From: Tritrichomonas musculus
Lineage: Eukaryota; Parabasalia; Tritrichomonadida; Tritrichomonadidae
NCBI GenBank assembly: GCA_039105265.1
Contig: JAPFFF010000014.1
Coordinates: 3,100,001 to 3,164,000, forward strand
Length of the DNA stretch: 64,000 nt
Direction: 5' to 3'
Positions within the stretch are counted from its first letter, which is position 1, and every line of letters begins with the position of its first letter. This document shows, one piece after another, positions 1-9,258 of this stretch. The translations under genes were made by a program, and so were the position numbers. The notes under the pieces are model-generated. The model made no database searches. It was given only the letters and a program-made list of their open reading frames with translations, and was not told the DNA's origin.

Positions 1-1102
1 ACTTTAAACATTGTGAAAAATTGAGGTTTTTCTGATCGCATAAATGGACAATTTCACTATTCCCTCCTGCAACAGCAAATTTTGTAAGCCTGTCAGTAAT
101 GTAAGCATTTGACATCAATAAAAACTTAAATATCTGAAGTGATCCAAAAAGGGCTGCAATTTCAATGCAAGTTATATTCTTTTTATGTAGCATTCGAATT
201 TTTTCAAAATATAGCTCTTTGTAAGTAAAAAAATTTGTGTTGTTAATATCAAAATTTGGTCCTGAAGCCAAAAGCTGGAATTCCGAAAGATTGTCTTCTC
301 GAATAATTTTCAAAAGTTGGTTTTGACTTTCTCCTTTGAGGCATAAAGTTTTAAGATCATTTTGATTCTTTAATCGAAAATTATGCTTTCGAGGGCTCAA
401 AATAAATGATAAAAGATTTAAATTAAACTCATTTTGATTTACCTTCAATATAAACAATATTTCTTTTGAATCAATTATTTGGTATTCAATAAATTTTGCT
501 GCAATATAAATTACATCACAAGATGAGGATGTTGATAAAAGCAAACGAAGTTGTGTTTTTAAATTTTTTATAAGAACGTTTTTAAAATTCAATGTAAAAT
601 TTAAATAAAGATCGATATTTTCTGGCCTAGAAATAAAGAAATTAAAAAGAACATTAGCCACAGATGAGAGATCAATTTTGATATTTATTAATTTCTCACA
701 TTTTGAAACAGTATCTAAAAAATTAATATCATTTAAATTTTGAACTAAATTATAAAATAAAGTTAAATTTTGAAATTCTGATGATAAGTCAATAGTATTC
801 AATATTTGATTTTGCATTTTGTCAAGAAGGAAATCATATTTGGTAACTTGCAAATCTTGAAACAAGTCAATTAAAAATTGAAAATTTTTTGTAGAAATTT
901 GAAATTGTTTTCCTGTGAAAATATCAATAAAAAGTGGAAGAAATGAATTGTTGTATGAAGATTTAATTTGAAAAATTAAAGATGGATTTTCTTTTATGAA
1001 TTTATGAATAATTGGACTTAAATGAAAAGTAATTGCGCGATTAACATAAACTTTAACTTTATTATATTTAATTGGAAGGTTGTTAATTTGGGCTCCTTTC
1101 AT
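1..1102 (-). CDS. Ankyrin-repeat protein of the trichomonad DUF3447 type, C-terminal part off the window
   Basis: Reading the minus strand from the ATG at 1102 gives 367 open codons that run off the left edge, so the gene is partial at its 3' end. The N-terminal ~270 residues are rich in I, L, F and N and resemble the BTB-like N-terminal region that precedes DUF3447 in trichomonad ankyrin proteins. The last ~75 residues read as ankyrin helices, with ITCIEIAALFGSLQIFKFLL followed by ITDRLTKFAVAGGNSEIVHL. The C/S-IE-A--G----FKFLL and AV-GGN-EI-H pattern is the signature of DUF3447 repeats. These proteins form a very large family in Trichomonas; their role is unknown, and binding of protein partners is assumed from the fold. 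It lies tail-outward just beyond the left arm of the actin inverted repeat. Family call fairly sure, function unknown. Confidence 0.75.
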   Translation of the reverse strand, partial: MKGAQINNLPIKYNKVKVYVNRAITFHLSPIIHKFIKENPSLIFQIKSSYNNSFLPLFIDIFTGKQFQISTKNFQFLIDLFQDLQVTKYDFLLDKMQNQILNTIDLSSEFQNLTLFYNLVQNLNDINFLDTVSKCEKLINIKIDLSSVANVLFNFFISRPENIDLYLNFTLNFKNVLIKNLKTQLRLLLSTSSSCDVIYIAAKFIEYQIIDSKEILFILKVNQNEFNLNLLSFILSPRKHNFRLKNQNDLKTLCLKGESQNQLLKIIREDNLSEFQLLASGPNFDINNTNFFTYKELYFEKIRMLHKKNITCIEIAALFGSLQIFKFLLMSNAYITDRLTKFAVAGGNSEIVHLCDQKNLNFSQCLK

Positions 1103-1189
1103 ATTATTGAGCCAAAAATGAATTCAAATAGTATAATATTTGAAAATATTGATAAATGTGATTGAAATTTTTGAATAAGTTTTTTCAAT

Positions 1190-2480
1190 TCAAAAAAAAT
1201 GAATATGAATGAAAACATAAAATATTCTCATCATTCCATTAAAACTAAAAATAGAAGAATTTGTTTAAAAAAAGATAATTCAAAAGTAAAAATAAAGTGT
1301 ATTTTAAAAGACCGAAAAATAAGCTTAGAAGCATTTACGGTGAACAATTCCTGGTCCAGCGTCGTTGTATTCGTCGTGTGTGATAACCATTTGTGGGAAT
1401 GTAGCAAGGGATGCAAGGATAGATCCTCCGATCCAAACTGCATACTTACGCTCTGGTGGGGCAACAACCTTAACCTTCATTGTTGGTGGGGCAAGGTTTG
1501 TGATTTCCTTTTCGATACGTTCTGGAAGTCCCTCGAACATTGTGGTACCACCGGAAAGAACGATGTTAGCATAAAGATCCTTACGAACATCGATATCGCA
1601 CTTCATGATTGAGTCGAAGAGGGTCTTGTCGATACCATCGAATTCGAAACCGTTCATGTGTGGCTTGAAAAGAAGTTCTGGGCAACGGAAACGTTCGTCG
1701 GCGATTGTGATAACGTTTCCATCTGGAAGTGTGTATGAAACATCGCATTCTGAGGATGATTTGGCCTTTTGGAGTTCAGCATCATAGTCAAGGGCAACAT
1801 AGGCATGCTTTTCCTTGATATCACGAACGATTTCCTTTTCTGCGGATGTTGTGAATGTGTAACCACGTTCGTTTAAGATCTTTTGGAGCCAGACTGTAAG
1901 ATCACGGCCTGCAAGGTTAAGACGCATGATGGCGTGTGGAAGGGAGTAACCTTCGTAGATTGGGACAGTGTGGGAAACACCATCACCAGCATCGAAAACG
2001 ATACCTGTTGTACGTCCTGATGAGTAAAGGGAAAGAACGGCTTGGATACCGACATAGAATGATGGAACGTTGAAGGTTTCGAACATGAGTTGAATCATCT
2101 TTTCACGGTTAGCCTTTGGGTTCATTGGTGCTTCTGTAAGAAGAACTGGGTGTTCAGCTGGATCAACACGAAGTTCGTTGTAGAAGGTGTGGTGCCAGAT
2201 CTTTTCCATATCGTCCCAGTTGGTAACGATACCGTGTTCAATTGGGTATTTAAGGATGAGAACACCAGCTTTTGCGCATGCTTCATCACCAACATATGTG
2301 TCTTTGTTTTGTCCACCAGCGACTGCTGCAACATACTTTGGACGTCCGACAATTGATGGGAAAACGGAACGTGGAGCTTCATCTCCAGCGAAACCGGCTT
2401 TGCACATACCGGATCCATTATCGATAACAAGTGTTTGGACTTCGTCAGCCATTTTTAAAAATAAAAATGAAATGAGATGA
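1190..2480 (-). repeat. Left arm of the actin inverted duplication
   Basis: This ~1.29 kb arm holds a whole actin gene, about 28 bp of its 5' flank and about 135 bp of its 3' flank. Its reverse complement matches 2786-4077 almost base for base, including the untranslated 3' AT-rich stretch; a one-base length difference and a substitution lie in the A/T run near 1270. Matching stops abruptly at both ends. Confidence 0.9.
1325..2452 (-). CDS. Actin, copy A
   Basis: A 375-residue actin, the usual family length, starting at the ATG at 2452 in the context AAAAATGGC. It shows the phosphate-1 loop [18 protein letters not shown] near the N-terminus, the YVGDEA segment, [19 protein letters not shown], the nucleotide-binding [16 protein letters not shown], the [10 protein letters not shown] loop, [16 protein letters not shown] and the terminal HRKCF. 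Actin polymerises into filaments for cell shape, phagocytosis, adhesion and cytokinesis. The predicted protein is identical to that of the divergent copy at 2814-3941, and every DNA stretch compared also matched, so the copies are recent or kept alike by gene conversion. Codon use is GC-richer than in neighbouring genes, as expected for a highly expressed gene. No intron seen. Confidence 0.98.
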   Translation of the reverse strand: MADEVQTLVIDNGSGMCKAGFAGDEAPRSVFPSIVGRPKYVAAVAGGQNKDTYVGDEACAKAGVLILKYPIEHGIVTNWDDMEKIWHHTFYNELRVDPAEHPVLLTEAPMNPKANREKMIQLMFETFNVPSFYVGIQAVLSLYSSGRTTGIVFDAGDGVSHTVPIYEGYSLPHAIMRLNLAGRDLTVWLQKILNERGYTFTTSAEKEIVRDIKEKHAYVALDYDAELQKAKSSSECDVSYTLPDGNVITIADERFRCPELLFKPHMNGFEFDGIDKTLFDSIMKCDIDVRKDLYANIVLSGGTTMFEGLPERIEKEITNLAPPTMKVKVVAPPERKYAVWIGGSILASLATFPQMVITHDEYNDAGPGIVHRKCF

Positions 2481-2813
2481 AAATTTTGAGAATCAATTCA
2501 AATATTCTCAATTTTTCAATTGATTTATTGAAATTGTGAAGGACATTAAGGACAATCATCATAGACATAATTAATTTTATATAAATATTATGATTTCATA
2601 TAAAAAAATTATTTCGTTTTCTAAAAAAAAGTCATACATTTGAAAAGAAGATAAAAAATGAATAAAAATTTAACCTTTCTATTCATTTGAATTTATAGAA
2701 AAAGTTGATAATTTATCTTTAAATGTCCTTAATGTCCTATTGAATTTTCGTTTAGTGAAATCAAAAAATGAAATGAAAAATTTATTTATCTCATTTCATT
2801 TTTATTTTTAAAA
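2453..2813. promoter_or_regulatory. Shared divergent promoter region of the two actin genes
   Basis: The 361 bp spacer separates two head-to-head actin ATGs. Outside the duplicated arms (unique core about 2481-2785) a 17 bp motif is conserved in mirror orientation: AGGACATTAAGGACA lies ~88 bp upstream of the left ATG (about 2540-2556) and, reversed, ~76 bp upstream of the right ATG (about 2722-2738). The motif is itself two copies of AAGGACAWT-like 9-mers. Next to each ATG is TCATTTTTA, matching the trichomonad initiator consensus TCA+1-Y-W-W; on the right side A+1 would be 2798, 16 nt before the ATG. Promoter function is inferred from position, symmetry and the known parabasalid Inr. Confidence 0.5.
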
Positions 2814-4077
2814 ATGGCTGACGAAGTCCAAACACTTGTTATCGATAATGGATCCGGTATGTGCAAAGCCGGTTTCGCTGGAGATGAAGCTCCACGTTCC
2901 GTTTTCCCATCAATTGTCGGACGTCCAAAGTATGTTGCAGCAGTCGCTGGTGGACAAAACAAAGACACATATGTTGGTGATGAAGCATGCGCAAAAGCTG
3001 GTGTTCTCATCCTTAAATACCCAATTGAACACGGTATCGTTACCAACTGGGACGATATGGAAAAGATCTGGCACCACACCTTCTACAACGAACTTCGTGT
3101 TGATCCAGCTGAACACCCAGTTCTTCTTACAGAAGCACCAATGAACCCAAAGGCTAACCGTGAAAAGATGATTCAACTCATGTTCGAAACCTTCAACGTT
3201 CCATCATTCTATGTCGGTATCCAAGCCGTTCTTTCCCTTTACTCATCAGGACGTACAACAGGTATCGTTTTCGATGCTGGTGATGGTGTTTCCCACACTG
3301 TCCCAATCTACGAAGGTTACTCCCTTCCACACGCCATCATGCGTCTTAACCTTGCAGGCCGTGATCTTACAGTCTGGCTCCAAAAGATCTTAAACGAACG
3401 TGGTTACACATTCACAACATCCGCAGAAAAGGAAATCGTTCGTGATATCAAGGAAAAGCATGCCTATGTTGCCCTTGACTATGATGCTGAACTCCAAAAG
3501 GCCAAATCATCCTCAGAATGCGATGTTTCATACACACTTCCAGATGGAAACGTTATCACAATCGCCGACGAACGTTTCCGTTGCCCAGAACTTCTTTTCA
3601 AGCCACACATGAACGGTTTCGAATTCGATGGTATCGACAAGACCCTCTTCGACTCAATCATGAAGTGCGATATCGATGTTCGTAAGGATCTTTATGCTAA
3701 CATCGTTCTTTCCGGTGGTACCACAATGTTCGAGGGACTTCCAGAACGTATCGAAAAGGAAATCACAAACCTTGCCCCACCAACAATGAAGGTTAAGGTT
3801 GTTGCCCCACCAGAGCGTAAGTATGCAGTTTGGATCGGAGGATCTATCCTTGCATCCCTTGCTACATTCCCACAAATGGTTATCACACACGACGAATACA
3901 ACGACGCTGGACCAGGAATTGTTCACCGTAAATGCTTCTAAGCTTATTTTTCGGTCTTTTAAAATACACTTTATTTTTACTTTTGAATTATCTTTTTTTT
4001 AAAAAAATTCTTCTATTTTTAGTTTTAATGGAATGATGAGAATATTTTATGTTTTCATTCATATTCATTTTTTTTGA
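2786..4077 (+). repeat. Right arm of the actin inverted duplication
   Basis: Reverse complement of 1190-2480. It includes the actin coding region and ~135 bp of 3' flank, with a shared AT-rich tail ending in a run of eight T followed by G. Confidence 0.9.
2814..3941 (+). CDS. Actin, copy B
   Basis: This second 375-residue actin encodes the same protein as the copy on the opposite strand at 1325-2452, with all actin nucleotide-binding and subdomain motifs ([60 protein letters not shown]). It starts at the ATG at 2814 and stops with TAA at 3939-3941. Both copies appear intact, so dosage rather than new function is the likely consequence. The pair diverges from a common 361 bp spacer, which suggests shared regulation. 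The possibility that the palindrome is an assembly artefact at an allelic junction is small but not excluded by sequence alone. Confidence 0.98.
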   Translation: MADEVQTLVIDNGSGMCKAGFAGDEAPRSVFPSIVGRPKYVAAVAGGQNKDTYVGDEACAKAGVLILKYPIEHGIVTNWDDMEKIWHHTFYNELRVDPAEHPVLLTEAPMNPKANREKMIQLMFETFNVPSFYVGIQAVLSLYSSGRTTGIVFDAGDGVSHTVPIYEGYSLPHAIMRLNLAGRDLTVWLQKILNERGYTFTTSAEKEIVRDIKEKHAYVALDYDAELQKAKSSSECDVSYTLPDGNVITIADERFRCPELLFKPHMNGFEFDGIDKTLFDSIMKCDIDVRKDLYANIVLSGGTTMFEGLPERIEKEITNLAPPTMKVKVVAPPERKYAVWIGGSILASLATFPQMVITHDEYNDAGPGIVHRKCF

Positions 4078-4752
4078 TATAAATATATATATTGAAAAAA
4101 GCATATTAATGGTAGTTTTATAACAATGACATGAAAAGCACATTCAGAAAAAGCAATAATTGGTATTATTTTTTGATGAAAATTGTGATTTATTTCGAAA
4201 TATACTCTTTGAGACAAGCAAAATTGTGTAATAAAACTTGATCAAAATGAAATTTGAAGTTCAAATTCTAGTGGAAAGTGTAATAAGCTAACCAAGTATC
4301 TGTTCATTTAGGATTCATACTAGTTGATCCTTTATCGAATAATATACTAAAAGAGATATGGGTATCACACAAAAACAACAATGTGAAATTAATTCAAGTA
4401 TCAGAATTTTATACATAAAATATTATATTATTTATTAACTTTTTGAAATGATAATTAATGAACTTTTTGAGAGAATTTCTGTAAACCTTGTTCAAAAAAC
4501 ATTACTTCCCTCTCAATTTAAAATAATCATATCTTTATATTTTAAATATGAATTAATTTTTTAAAATTTAATTAATATTATGATAATTATCTAATATATT
4601 ATTAATGAAGAATGATGCAATTAAATTGTTTGATAAAAAAGATAAAATGATTTAAAATATGAAATGGAGGTAAAGTTTTTTGAACTCAGTTTAATTCTAA
4701 TAACAAAAAAATAGGTAACAAGGTAGCTCAACAGATTCGTAGGTATTGTGTA
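4078..4752. other. AT-rich spacer; its last ~60 bases are probably MULE remnant
   Basis: No host gene is visible. From about 4690 to 4752 the minus strand reads as a short open stretch that continues the MULE transposase reading from 5091-5149 once the MITE is removed. The rest is low-complexity A/T sequence. Confidence 0.4.
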
Positions 4753-5083
4753 GGATAAACTAAAGTATAGTAAGGCTTTTCTGAAGAACCTTCAAAAAGT
4801 GGAAATCATTCAGAAAAAATAATCTAAATAAAAAAATTGAAAAAACAAATCTTTTTATATTTTTACATAATTTTTACCGAGGCTACATACCGCCTAGCGG
4901 GCGTCGAGCGAGGCTGAGCGAAGCGAAGCCGAGTCGAGACCCCGCGGCTGGCGGTAAGAATCGGTAAAAATTTTGTAACATAAAAAGATTCTTTTTTTAT
5001 TATTTTTATTTGATTATTTTTTCTGAATGATTTCCACTTTTTGAATGAGACTCAGAAAAGCCTTACTATACTTTAGTTGATCC
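4753..5083. mobile_element. 331 bp palindromic MITE with 8 bp target-site duplication
   Basis: The element is flanked by a direct repeat ATTGTGTA at 4745-4752 and 5084-5091, a perfect 8 bp target-site duplication. Its ends are inverted: left GGATAAACTAAAGTATAG, right reverse complement GGATCAACTAAAGTATAG, and pairing continues through AAGGCTTTTCTGA and TGGAAATCATTCAGAAAAAA far into the element, so nearly the whole unit can fold back. The middle (about 4878-4970) is a GC-rich hairpin containing gagcgaagcgaagc, strikingly GC-rich for this genome. An 8 bp duplication fits hAT or MULE families. There is no coding capacity, so it is a non-autonomous element. It probably lies in the decayed MULE transposase. 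Confidence 0.85.
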
Positions 5084-5153
5084 ATTGTGTATACGATTAT
5101 TAGTCGTACAAATTTGCAGACTCACTTGTACCATCATCCAACTCAATTTTTAA

Positions 5154-8100
5154 GGGGGACCTTTACCCGTTTACTATTTTTCTTTACCGATCAATATTTA
5201 AATTTCGTATGATCGTTTCCTTTGAAAAATGCATTGAATTTTAAAAATGAAATAACTAAATATAAGTGTTAGCTAGCCATTTCTTTTTTGGAGCATTAAA
5301 ATATATTACGAATAACTTAAAATTTGTGGGTCTCTAAATATCAAAATAATTCTGAATCTTCTTTTAAATAAGCGATAATTGCAAAAAAATTGTGCATTTT
5401 TCTTAACTATCATAAAAAAAATATTAACAAATCATTTTTTTCTAGATTTAAGACCCAGAAACTTTAAACAAACATGCATTAATTATATTTTATATAAAAA
5501 TGTTGCAGGATTATTAGTGAGCATTGAGTTATTTCAAATTAAAATTGGAAATGTTTTCCAAAAAAAATAATATATGTGGCAAATTTGTGATTTCAAAATA
5601 TAGTAAAAGATATCCAATGATTGATTTAAATAATATATCATTGTATACATATAAATATTAAATAAACTTATGAAGAATTCTTTTTTTGAATTTAATTCCT
5701 AATTTGATTATTTGGAAATGCACATAAAAATATCTTTTTTTAATATTTAAGAGATATATAATTATATTTATAATATAATTACCTTTAAAATAGAATGAAA
5801 CAATAATATAAAATATAATTATAGAATACAAATTAACATATAAACATTTAAAACATTATATTAATAGATAAATGCATTTATTATATATAATAATATTATT
5901 TTTAAAGGGAATTAATGCTTTTTATGCACATTTTTATACAAATAGTATAAATGATTCTTTTATTTTTTTCCGAATGTGTGATTAAAGGTTAAATAAAAAC
6001 TTAAAAATATTATAATTATTATCTTATAATAATAATATGATAGTAGCATAATTATCAATGATTTTTTATAAATCAAATTTCATAAATTTGTGTATGATAC
6101 AATAATATGATTGCATTAAAATGTTTATCAAAATCCCATATTATATAAATTATATTCTTCAATTTGTATCTTTTAAATTAAAATATGAATGGTAATAATT
6201 AATCTATAAATATAAATCATATTTATATATAATAGCAATAATTAAAATTTCTGGTTATAAAAATATAAAAGATTATTATATTATAATTTCTAAAAAGATA
6301 AGGCTATCTAATATAATTGAGAAGTTTTTATTTTTTATTTATTTTATGCCATCAAAAAGTTTTGAAAAAGTTTGGAAAATAATTATTTATTTAAATTGAA
6401 ATTTCATTTCATTTCTCTTGATGCCGAGACCAAAAAATACAGCAAAAAATTCAAAGAACAATGGAAGAAAGATGATTTATTATAAAAGTGTAGGAACTCA
6501 AATTCTAGATAATTCAAGACAAAAATTGATAAATATTTCAAAAAGTGATCAGTTAACACAAACAAATAATCATTATTCAATAGATAATGATATGACATTC
6601 ACAATTTCGATATTAATTTTTGGCCTTTCTTATCAAATTGCCAGAAATGTATTCAATTTTAATGGAATTGAAGTTTGTTCAGAAAAAACTTTTTATAAAT
6701 ATCAAAATCAAATATCACCAATAATTATACAAATGGCAAAAGAATCAGCAAAAAATTTTTCAGAAAAAATTGAGAATGATACAATTATATCAATTGACGG
6801 GGCATGGGATCACCGGCGCCATGGCACTGCATGTATTGTTACTTTTATAGATATAAAAACAAGAAAGATCATAGACTTTGAGATATCTACAACTCCAAAG
6901 CAATTTGTACATGGAAATACAAATGAATGCTCCAGAAACTTAGAAAAAGTTTCTATTGAAAAACTGGTTGAACGATGGAAACATTCTCAAAAATTTAAAT
7001 ATTACATTCACGATAATGACGGAGTTACCAGAAATATAATAAATAACTCTGGTTGGAAGATAATTGAAATATTAGATGTAGGCCATGCCTTAAAATCTTT
7101 AAAAAAAAATCTTGAAAAATTCAATAAAAGAGAGGGAAAACCTTTCAATGGACTTATTGAAAGCATGAACCGTTATTTGAATAGTTTATTCAGAAATAAT
7201 TCAATCTCTACACAAAAAAGAATTGATTTATATTATCATATGCCTGAACACTACACTGGAAACCATTCTCATTGTATTCATAATAATAACACAAAATTAA
7301 GATTATATTCCGGATCAAATAAAACATATTTTAAAGAAAAATTAAATAAATTTTTAAAAGAAAACGATCATTATGCACAGAAAATAAATCCGAATTATAA
7401 CACTCAAAATAACGAGTGTTTTAACCGGCTTAAAACGAAATTTTTATCTAAAAATATTAAGTATTCCACCTCAATAGAATTAAGATTATCAGAAGCAGTT
7501 TTAGAGTGGAATGATGAAAATTGGACTAATAAACTAATGGAAAAACTAAATATTGATAAAAAAAATTCAATTAATCAATTTATAAATTCTAGAAAACAGT
7601 CTCAGAAAAAAAAGAACGAAAAAAAAAGAACAGAACCTTTTAAAGAAAGTAGAAGAAAAGAAAGAAATGCTAAATTAAGTAAAAAGATTAATCAAAACAA
7701 GAAAGCAAACGGCTACAAACCCAATGCAAAAAAACTTAGTTTCAATTAAAATAAATTAATTTGAGGCAAATTAATAAATTTCTGTTTTACAAATCATTTA
7801 AAATATTTTTTTTATTTTCCTGTTAAATTTGTTTATTAAATTAAAAATATTAAATAATATGTACTTTTGTTTTATTTTTAATGGTTTAATATTATATTGG
7901 TTTATTTTTAGTAGTATTATATCAATATCGAATTTTTGATGATTGGAAGAAATGCCAAAATTTGGTTGAAAATTACTGTAAAGTAGCTAATTTGATAATC
8001 TCTCGCTGAAAATTATCAGAAATCATTTGGAGATTTCTGATAATCAAATGTTACTCGTTATCGAAACCATAACTCGATAAAAACTATTACATATGAACTT

Positions 8101-8253
8101 AGATGGTTCACTCATTGATTCTTTATCAATCATTTGTCTTTTCTGCTAAGTAGAGTTGGAAAAAACAGTATATTGAAGACTTTTTAATTAAAATAAAAAT
8201 TAACCTTACTAGATTATATTTGACCTTGATCGTTTTCCTCAGAAAGGTCCCCC
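5154..8253 (+). mobile_element. TTAA-flanked DNA transposon, Kolobok-like, looks whole
   Basis: The 3.1 kb unit is bounded by TTAA at 5150-5153 and TTAA at 8254-8257. Just inside are inverted ends: GGGGGACCTTT on the left (5154-5164) and its reverse complement AAAGGTCCCCC on the right (8243-8253). Subterminal copies of GATCGTTTTCCT-like sequence occur in direct orientation near 5212 and 8229. One complete transposase gene (6421-7749) lies between long AT-rich arms. TTAA duplication is shared by piggyBac and Kolobok; the protein lacks the piggyBac look, so Kolobok-like is preferred. The intact gene and unblemished ends indicate a young, possibly mobile copy. It sits inside the decayed MULE coding remnant, whose reading continues across the TTAA. 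Confidence 0.85.
6421..7749 (+). CDS. Transposase of the TTAA element (putative DDE type)
   Basis: A 442-residue protein from the ATG at 6421. A segment SIDGAWDHRRHG (Asp at about residue 126) is followed by CIVTFIDIKTRKIIDFEI, the beta-strand pattern around the first acidic residue of RNase-H-fold transposases. YIHDNDGVTRN (about 195-205) can supply the second Asp, with DVGHALKSLKK downstream, and NNECFNRLKTKF (about 335-346) can supply the Glu. GNHSHCIH near residue 277 carries conserved-looking Cys/His. The N- and C-termini are strongly basic (a C-terminal run of K/R about 390-435), suiting DNA binding and nuclear import. It would cut and paste the element through its GGGGGACCTTT ends. The DDE assignment comes from the spacing and context of acidic residues and not from an alignment. 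Confidence 0.75.
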   Translation: MPRPKNTAKNSKNNGRKMIYYKSVGTQILDNSRQKLINISKSDQLTQTNNHYSIDNDMTFTISILIFGLSYQIARNVFNFNGIEVCSEKTFYKYQNQISPIIIQMAKESAKNFSEKIENDTIISIDGAWDHRRHGTACIVTFIDIKTRKIIDFEISTTPKQFVHGNTNECSRNLEKVSIEKLVERWKHSQKFKYYIHDNDGVTRNIINNSGWKIIEILDVGHALKSLKKNLEKFNKREGKPFNGLIESMNRYLNSLFRNNSISTQKRIDLYYHMPEHYTGNHSHCIHNNNTKLRLYSGSNKTYFKEKLNKFLKENDHYAQKINPNYNTQNNECFNRLKTKFLSKNIKYSTSIELRLSEAVLEWNDENWTNKLMEKLNIDKKNSINQFINSRKQSQKKKNEKKRTEPFKESRRKERNAKLSKKINQNKKANGYKPNAKKLSFN

Positions 8254-8257
8254 TTAA

Positions 8258-8642
8258 AGTAGATATATTAAGAAATGCGACGCTTACGCAGAACCCAAGA
8301 ACGCTTCTAGTGAATTAAGTGCTGAAAAACCTAGCCTTGGATGAATGACCATAAAATTTTACCTTGATCTGGTTCGATGACCTTTATGTTCTCACAGATT
8401 ATAATAAGATTATAATAAAATCTGTAGATTAAAGTATCTTCTATTAGTGCAAATGTAAAGTCTAAAAGAATTCCACCATTGGCAACAATAAGTGGTGGAA
8501 TAGACACAATATATCTCTGAAGGATCCTCCAAGTTGTGTCAAGTATCATTCTGTTTGCTATATAACTAGTTTTTAATTTGAATGCAAAAGGTATTTTATA
8601 TGTTCCATCCATTATATAATGTTTTATTGAATTAACAGACAT
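8258..8642 (-). pseudogene. MULE-type transposase remnant, interrupted by the TTAA element
   Basis: Minus-strand reading from about 8642 gives HYIMDGTYKIPFAFKL, then RMILDTTWRILQRYIVSIPP, LIVANGGILLDFTFALIEDT and EPDQGKILWSFIQ. This is the order of motifs in trichomonad Mutator-like transposases: D-T-T-W carrying the first catalytic Asp, a ---DFTFAL-ED--IY segment, and -DQG- carrying the second Asp. After a stop and frame change the reading SHFLIYLL follows up to the TTAA at 8254-8257, and on the far side of the inserted transposon (5149 down to 5091) it resumes as KLSWMMVQVSLQICTTNN. The N-terminal and C-terminal parts are missing. It is a dead copy, older than the element inside it. Confidence 0.6.
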
Positions 8643-9037
8643 CTCATCTAACTTCTTCTACGAATTATTATTAGTATTATGTGATAAATGTATTTTTTTT
8701 AAAAATACATTTAAAAAAAAAAAACTTGTGTTTCTTCAAGTTAGTTTTTCGGAACTAGGCGTCAGTTGTAATGCAAAGGAGGGCTACAGATACTACGTAC
8801 CTTCCGCACGTCGCTACGCTTCCTTAGCTCTAATTCATCCAGCTACCAAAAATTGATATTTTTGTCATCCTCGATAAAATTAGTATATATACCCCGCCAC
8901 AGTCGTGTGACAGCTAATTTAATTGACGAAAAACCTCAAAAATCAGCTGTTTTTGTATTTGTTTTAGTGCTACATGTGGCATAGTTCTAAAGATATGTGT
9001 CTATATATGACAATTCTAATAGCGATAACCTATAATA
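8643..9037. other. Non-coding boundary between the MULE remnant and the helicase island
   Basis: Contains a short perfect hairpin around 8685-8712 (AAATGTATTTTT and its complement) and a GC-richer stretch from about 8745 to 8900. No gene, clear terminal repeat or target duplication was found. Confidence 0.35.
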
Positions 9038-9258
9038 ATGGCTAAATAAACTATTTTAATAGGCGAAATCGGCTATATTCTTAAGAAATCGTTTCCAAAA
9101 TTTTCCGTAGCAACGCTCATATACGACATTATCGAGATTGTGTCCAATAAAGTAGAACTAATCGTGGCGGATAATGAATGACTATTGTAGCATATAATGA
9201 AGGACTAAACGCATAAACAACGAGTTTGACACGTGAATTAAATGAAATTTTTCTTTAA

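Noticed and set aside
1231-2430. Several long open frames antisense or out of frame to the actin genes
   Set aside because: They are mirrored exactly in the second actin copy and follow from actin codon bias; no independent gene features.
5379-5570. 63-codon plus-strand frame inside the TTAA transposon arm
   Set aside because: Very AT-rich, no ATG context or motif, and lies in the non-coding arm of the element.
6418-6420. TTG start of the transposase
   Set aside because: The ATG immediately following, 6421, is the natural start.
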